Shown here: in pieces, positions 5,948 through 9,080 of the stretch
How the letters are laid out: each line of letters starts with the position of its first letter
Position numbering within the stretch: the first letter of the stretch is position 1
From: Acidobacteriota bacterium
GTDB taxonomy: Bacteria > Acidobacteriota > Terriglobia > Terriglobales > Acidobacteriaceae
Direction: 5' to 3'
Assembly (NCBI GenBank): GCA_003224785.1
Contig: QHZV01000143.1
Location: 1-9,080 of the forward strand
Length of the DNA stretch: 9,080 bases
Translations under genes and position numbers: made by a program
Notes under the pieces: generated by a model
The model's input: the letters and a program-made list of their open reading frames with translations, nothing else
Told to the model about the DNA's origin: nothing
The model's database searches: none

Positions 5948-7333
5948 CTACCTGCTCCCCACCATCCCCTTGACCGACTCAATCAACTTCGCGGAATCGT
6001 ATCCAACGCCATCTTTGAACACGATCTCCACATTCTCAACGTCTTCAATTTTCTGTGACGGGTCGCCTTTGATTACTACTAGATCAGCCTGCTTGCCGGC
6101 TGCGATCGTGCCTACCTTGTCCAGATCGCCCAGATACTGTGCGCCATTGTAGGTTGCAATGTGGATGGCCTCAAGAGGCGAGAATCCAGCCTCCACCAGC
6201 AACTCGAGTTCTCTCTGATCGCCGAACCCCGCAACGATCCCGCCCATGCCGGTCGGATCGAGTCCTGCCAAGAGCAATCCGCCTTGCTTTGCGAACTCAC
6301 GCTCGAACTCCATTTCCTTCTTAAAAGCCGCGCCCCATGGCGACACATCCATCCCATAGCGTTTGCGAGTCCTGGCTTGGTCAGTAGTAGAAAGCTTGTT
6401 CACGAGCACCGCACTCCGGGCTTCTGCAGTCAGCGCGTCCAGCACCCGCTTCTGCATTGAAGGACGCCCCGGCACATCCATCTCGAAAACCGGCAATGTC
6501 GAAGTCAACGCGACATGATGCTGCACCAGATCCACGATCGTGTCGTGGACCGGTCCGGACTGGATCTCCATCTTGCCGTAACGAATCCCTTCGTCAGGAA
6601 CATCTGGACATTCGTCCGCCTTTTTTTCTGAAAAAAATTCCGTATCTACCAGCAAGCCGTGCTCAAGATCATCAATCCCCAACTGCGCAGCTTGACGAAA
6701 TCCAATCGAGCACAAATGGCCGGTCACTTTTGCTCCACGTTTGTGCGCAGCTTTGATCGCTGCAGAAAGCTCATCGGCTGTAACAAAGTTATAGATTTTG
6801 AAATTGTCCGCACCCTGATCGAGCCAGAAATTTACGAACTTGGTCGCATCGTCAGGCCCAGTAAGCTTGTGCGCCTGCAAAACCCAACTGCCCTTTCCTT
6901 CGATGTAAGGGCCCGTCGCATGAATCTTCGGCCCCGGTGTCTCGCCCGTGTCAATGTTCCGCTTGACCTCAAGATCGGTGTAAGGCTCAAGAGAACCGGT
7001 GGTGCGGATCGTCGTCACTCCGGCAGCGAGATAAAGCCGCGGAAAGCTATACGCCATCTCCCCATAAACCCCATTTCCCATGGGATAAAACATGTGATCA
7101 TGCATCCCGACGAGCCCGGGAATTACACCGCCTACGGACCGAATCTTCCCATTCGCCAGCACGAGGGTCTGGTCGTCCTTCGCCGCGGCACCAGTACCAT
7201 CAATTACCCGCACATGCTCCAGCGCGATAATCGGCGCATCCACCTTGACGAACTCTTTGACCTCCGGCGAGAGCGTTTGGGCAAATAGTCGCGAACATCC
7301 CCACAGCACGAGAATGAGGCAAATCCGCCGCAT
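5948..7333 (-). CDS. Exported metal-dependent amidohydrolase (imidazolonepropionase/prolidase-like), probable internal deletion
   Basis: The ATG at 7333 has a strong Shine-Dalgarno (GGAGG, complement of 7338-7342) 4 nt upstream. The 461-residue product has a signal peptide (MRRICLILVLWGCSRLFA, then QT) and an amidohydrolase TIM-barrel with the expected metal and catalytic residues: HDH at 78-80, Lys179 in NFKIY, His206 in VTGHLC, His225 in LEHG, and Asp359 in AGLDP. The C-terminal beta-sandwich reads GTIAAGKQADLVVIKGDP. It probably hydrolyses a peptide or cyclic amide in the periplasm; the substrate cannot be told from sequence. Relatives have some 20 residues between the NGKIxxVG strand and the (V)IPGL-HxH strand; here NGKIRSVG (61-68) runs directly into GVIPGL, suggesting an in-frame loss of about 19 residues near 7124-7133. 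This lies in the small N-terminal beta domain, not at the active site. It is first in the minus-strand group. Confidence 0.88.
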   Translation of the reverse strand: MRRICLILVLWGCSRLFAQTLSPEVKEFVKVDAPIIALEHVRVIDGTGAAAKDDQTLVLANGKIRSVGGVIPGLVGMHDHMFYPMGNGVYGEMAYSFPRLYLAAGVTTIRTTGSLEPYTDLEVKRNIDTGETPGPKIHATGPYIEGKGSWVLQAHKLTGPDDATKFVNFWLDQGADNFKIYNFVTADELSAAIKAAHKRGAKVTGHLCSIGFRQAAQLGIDDLEHGLLVDTEFFSEKKADECPDVPDEGIRYGKMEIQSGPVHDTIVDLVQHHVALTSTLPVFEMDVPGRPSMQKRVLDALTAEARSAVLVNKLSTTDQARTRKRYGMDVSPWGAAFKKEMEFEREFAKQGGLLLAGLDPTGMGGIVAGFGDQRELELLVEAGFSPLEAIHIATYNGAQYLGDLDKVGTIAAGKQADLVVIKGDPSQKIEDVENVEIVFKDGVGYDSAKLIESVKGMVGSR

Positions 7334-7755
7334 GGTTCCTCCAAAAGGGACGCGAGGGATTGTACCCCACGATCTGAACTGATATGCAAACCTCTGAAAC
7401 TAAATGCTCCTCCCCGCCATCTAACTATTGACGGTAGGGAGTCAGGGCGGAGTGTCGGCATCGCCGGCGAGCGCGGCAAAACCGGGAATTTAAGCGAAAG
7501 AATGGAAGTATCTGGTCATACCCCAGTTTCACGGCTATTCGAGCCAACTTTGCAAGAAATAAGTGGGTGTGAGGATTCACGCTGAAAGCTATTTAAGCTG
7601 ACAGCCAGCAACCCATTTCTGGTAACATTGAAAGGTTTGTGCCGGCGCTCAGCTCGCCATCGCACGCTCCCACCGTTAATTAAGTACATCTCACTGTCGC
7701 CCGACTGGATTGCTCACGCAATCCAGTCAAGCGACGCAGAAGAGGAAAAGCCGTC
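7334..7755. other. Divergent intergenic region between the amidohydrolase gene and rpoD
   Basis: These 422 nt hold no convincing gene on either strand. Next to 7333 is the amidohydrolase Shine-Dalgarno (7338-7342, complement). For rpoD, a weak sigma-70-like pair is CTGACA (7598-7603) with TAACAT (7623-7628), but its 19-nt spacing and 4/6 match at -10 make it only a candidate. TTAATTAA, an 8-bp palindrome, lies at about 7676-7683. A strong hairpin at 7703-7728 and the rpoD ribosome-binding site (AGAGGA 7741-7746) complete the region. I see no RNA gene. Confidence 0.6.
7703..7728 (+). promoter_or_regulatory. Perfect 11-bp hairpin in the rpoD leader
   Basis: GACTGGATTGC (7703-7713) is the exact reverse complement of GCAATCCAGTC (7718-7728) with loop TCAC. 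It ends 27 nt before the rpoD start codon and 12 nt before its Shine-Dalgarno. It has no T-run, so it is not a simple terminator. It could act in the mRNA leader (translation control, processing or stability) or as a dyad protein-binding site. Confidence 0.6.
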
Positions 7756-9080
7756 TTGGCTCTTGAAGATAAATTCGAGGATATAAAAAAGCTGATCGAT
7801 ACAGGCAAGGAAAAGGGATACCTGACGTATGACCAAGTCAACGATCTTATCCCACAGGATGTTCAAAGCCCCGACGACCTGGAAGATCTGCTAACCACCA
7901 TTGGTACGCAAGGCATTGATGTACTGGAGGGCCCAAAACTGCCCTCCGCTGCTCTCGACCGCGAAGATGCAGAAGAGCTTGGGGAGGACGTCGAACTCGA
8001 CCTCACTCCCGGGGCAATGGAAAAAACCAACGACCCCGTCCGCATGTATTTGCGCGAGATGGGAACAGTTCCTCTCTTGACTCGCGAAGGTGAAGTTGAA
8101 ATCGCCAAGCGGATTGAGCGTGGACAGAACCGCATGCTCAAGGCGCTTTCGCGATCGCCCATCGTGATTCGCGAATTGCTCGCCATGGGCGAGGACCTGA
8201 AAAAGGGCGTCCGCTCGATCAAGGAAGTGGTCACCTTCGATGAAGAAGAGATCACTGACGAAATCGTGCAGGCGCGCCTGAGCGACTTCACTGGAAAAAT
8301 CGACGAACTGGCGAAGGCTTACAAAAAAGCCATGCAGGTTCAGGAGCAGTTCGCCGACATTTCCCAGAAAAAAAACCCCAGGCCGTACAGGCGACTGCAC
8401 CACAAGCTCGCGCGCGCTGTGATTGGAGTATCGAAGGCGGTACGCGATCTCGGCTTTACCAATCTCGAGCGCAAACGCCTTATCGAGCGCCTGAATAAGA
8501 CGGTTGACACCATGCGGTCGCTCGACCGCCAGTGCCAGAACCTCGAAAAAAAAGCCGAGGCCACTCGCAGCGATGATCAGCGCAAGGAGTACCGGCGGCA
8601 AGCCCGGCTTGTAAACGCAGAACTCGAAAAGCTCGAACAGGAAGTCGGCGTCGTATTCCAGGAACTGAAGCGCACCCAGCGTGAGCTCATCCAGGGCGAC
8701 ATGGACGCCGAGTACGCGAAGCGCGAGCTCATTGAGGCCAACCTGCGACTGGTGGTTTCGATCGCAAAGAAATACACCAATCGCGGACTGCAGTTCCTCG
8801 ACCTGATTCAGGAGGGCAACATCGGCCTGATGAAAGCCGTTGACAAATTCGAATACCGCCGCGGTTATAAGTTTTCAACTTACGCCACGTGGTGGATTCG
8901 ACAAGCCATTACGCGTGCAATTGCCGATCAGGCGCGTACGATTCGTATTCCAGTGCACATGATCGAAACGATCAACAATCTGATCCGCACGTCGCGGCAG
9001 CTGGTGCAGGAGCTGGGACGCGAGCCGACGTCGGAAGAAATTGCCAAGCGCATGGACATTCCAGTGGCAAAAGTCCGGAA
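7756..9080 (+). CDS. rpoD: RNA polymerase primary sigma factor RpoD (sigma-70), 3'-truncated by the window
   Basis: The TTG at 7756 follows AGAGGA (7741-7746) with a 9-nt spacer and gives [17 protein letters not shown], a typical start of region 1.1; 441 codons are present before the window ends. Region 1.1 covers residues about 1-59. Region 1.2 is [21 protein letters not shown] (93-113). A long helical non-conserved region covers about 125-315. Regions 2.1-2.4 run from [21 protein letters not shown] through [43 protein letters not shown] (about 324-389), including the -10 recognition helix. Region 3 begins at [19 protein letters not shown] and continues to the edge; region 4 lies outside. 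The product directs core polymerase to housekeeping promoters. The frame is undamaged, including across two runs of eight A. The leader hairpin at 7703-7728 may regulate it. Confidence 0.97.
   Translation, partial: MALEDKFEDIKKLIDTGKEKGYLTYDQVNDLIPQDVQSPDDLEDLLTTIGTQGIDVLEGPKLPSAALDREDAEELGEDVELDLTPGAMEKTNDPVRMYLREMGTVPLLTREGEVEIAKRIERGQNRMLKALSRSPIVIRELLAMGEDLKKGVRSIKEVVTFDEEEITDEIVQARLSDFTGKIDELAKAYKKAMQVQEQFADISQKKNPRPYRRLHHKLARAVIGVSKAVRDLGFTNLERKRLIERLNKTVDTMRSLDRQCQNLEKKAEATRSDDQRKEYRRQARLVNAELEKLEQEVGVVFQELKRTQRELIQGDMDAEYAKRELIEANLRLVVSIAKKYTNRGLQFLDLIQEGNIGLMKAVDKFEYRRGYKFSTYATWWIRQAITRAIADQARTIRIPVHMIETINNLIRTSRQLVQELGREPTSEEIAKRMDIPVAKVR

Noticed and set aside
6621..6637. T7-CTG-A7 inverted repeat as a terminator
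   Set aside because: It lies inside the amidohydrolase coding frame (EFFSEKK), is an A/T-only stem and has no GC-rich hairpin.
6659..7288. Plus-strand open frame of 209 codons opposite the amidohydrolase
   Set aside because: The opposite strand encodes all the amidohydrolase metal-site motifs; this frame has no family-like sequence.
7891..8601. Minus-strand open frame of 236 codons opposite rpoD
   Set aside because: It is a shadow of the strongly conserved sigma factor coding sequence, with no domain of its own.

Overview
The window looks like a chromosomal segment of an Acidobacteriota member, probably close to the Koribacter/Terriglobia lineage. I infer this from the wording of the housekeeping sigma factor, the separate kinase and adenylyltransferase genes for ADP-heptose, the mid-to-high GC content, and dispersed intergenic repeats of a style I associate with that phylum. 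This is recognition from memory; no database search was possible.

Layout. Positions 1-3636 (+ strand) form a tight cluster, probably one operon: the end of an ADP-heptose kinase gene (hldE1/rfaE1-like, interrupted by an in-frame TAG), an intact heptose-1-phosphate adenylyltransferase (hldE2/rfaE2), a family 9 glycosyltransferase most like heptosyltransferase I (broken by a deletion with frameshift), a short isoprenylcysteine-methyltransferase-family membrane protein, and an exported DUF3108 protein. Three of the four junctions are stop/start overlaps (GTGA, an 8-nt overlap, ATGA). A double-hairpin terminator at 3651-3700 separates this cluster from the convergent minus-strand genes.

Positions 3742-7333 (- strand) hold, in transcription order, an exported metal-dependent amidohydrolase, a small multi-pass membrane protein, and an exported tetratricopeptide (TPR) protein. 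A 422-nt divergent intergenic region with a perfect 11-bp hairpin in the leader precedes the primary sigma factor gene rpoD (+), which runs off the window end.

The first genes work together in LPS inner-core assembly: HldE1 phosphorylates heptose-7-phosphate, HldE2 makes the activated ADP-heptose, and the family 9 enzyme transfers heptose onto Kdo-lipid A. The methyltransferase-like and DUF3108 proteins are linked to this only by position.

The most notable signal is the state of the coding sequences rather than a new system. Three genes (glycosyltransferase, methyltransferase-like, amidohydrolase) each appear to lack about 50-60 nt of conserved sequence, and the kinase has a premature stop, while rpoD, hldE2, the DUF3108 gene and the TPR gene look intact. 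This is either real micro-deletion and gene decay or a systematic sequencing/assembly artefact. I see no CRISPR array, tRNA or rRNA gene, transposase, phage gene or recognisable defence system.
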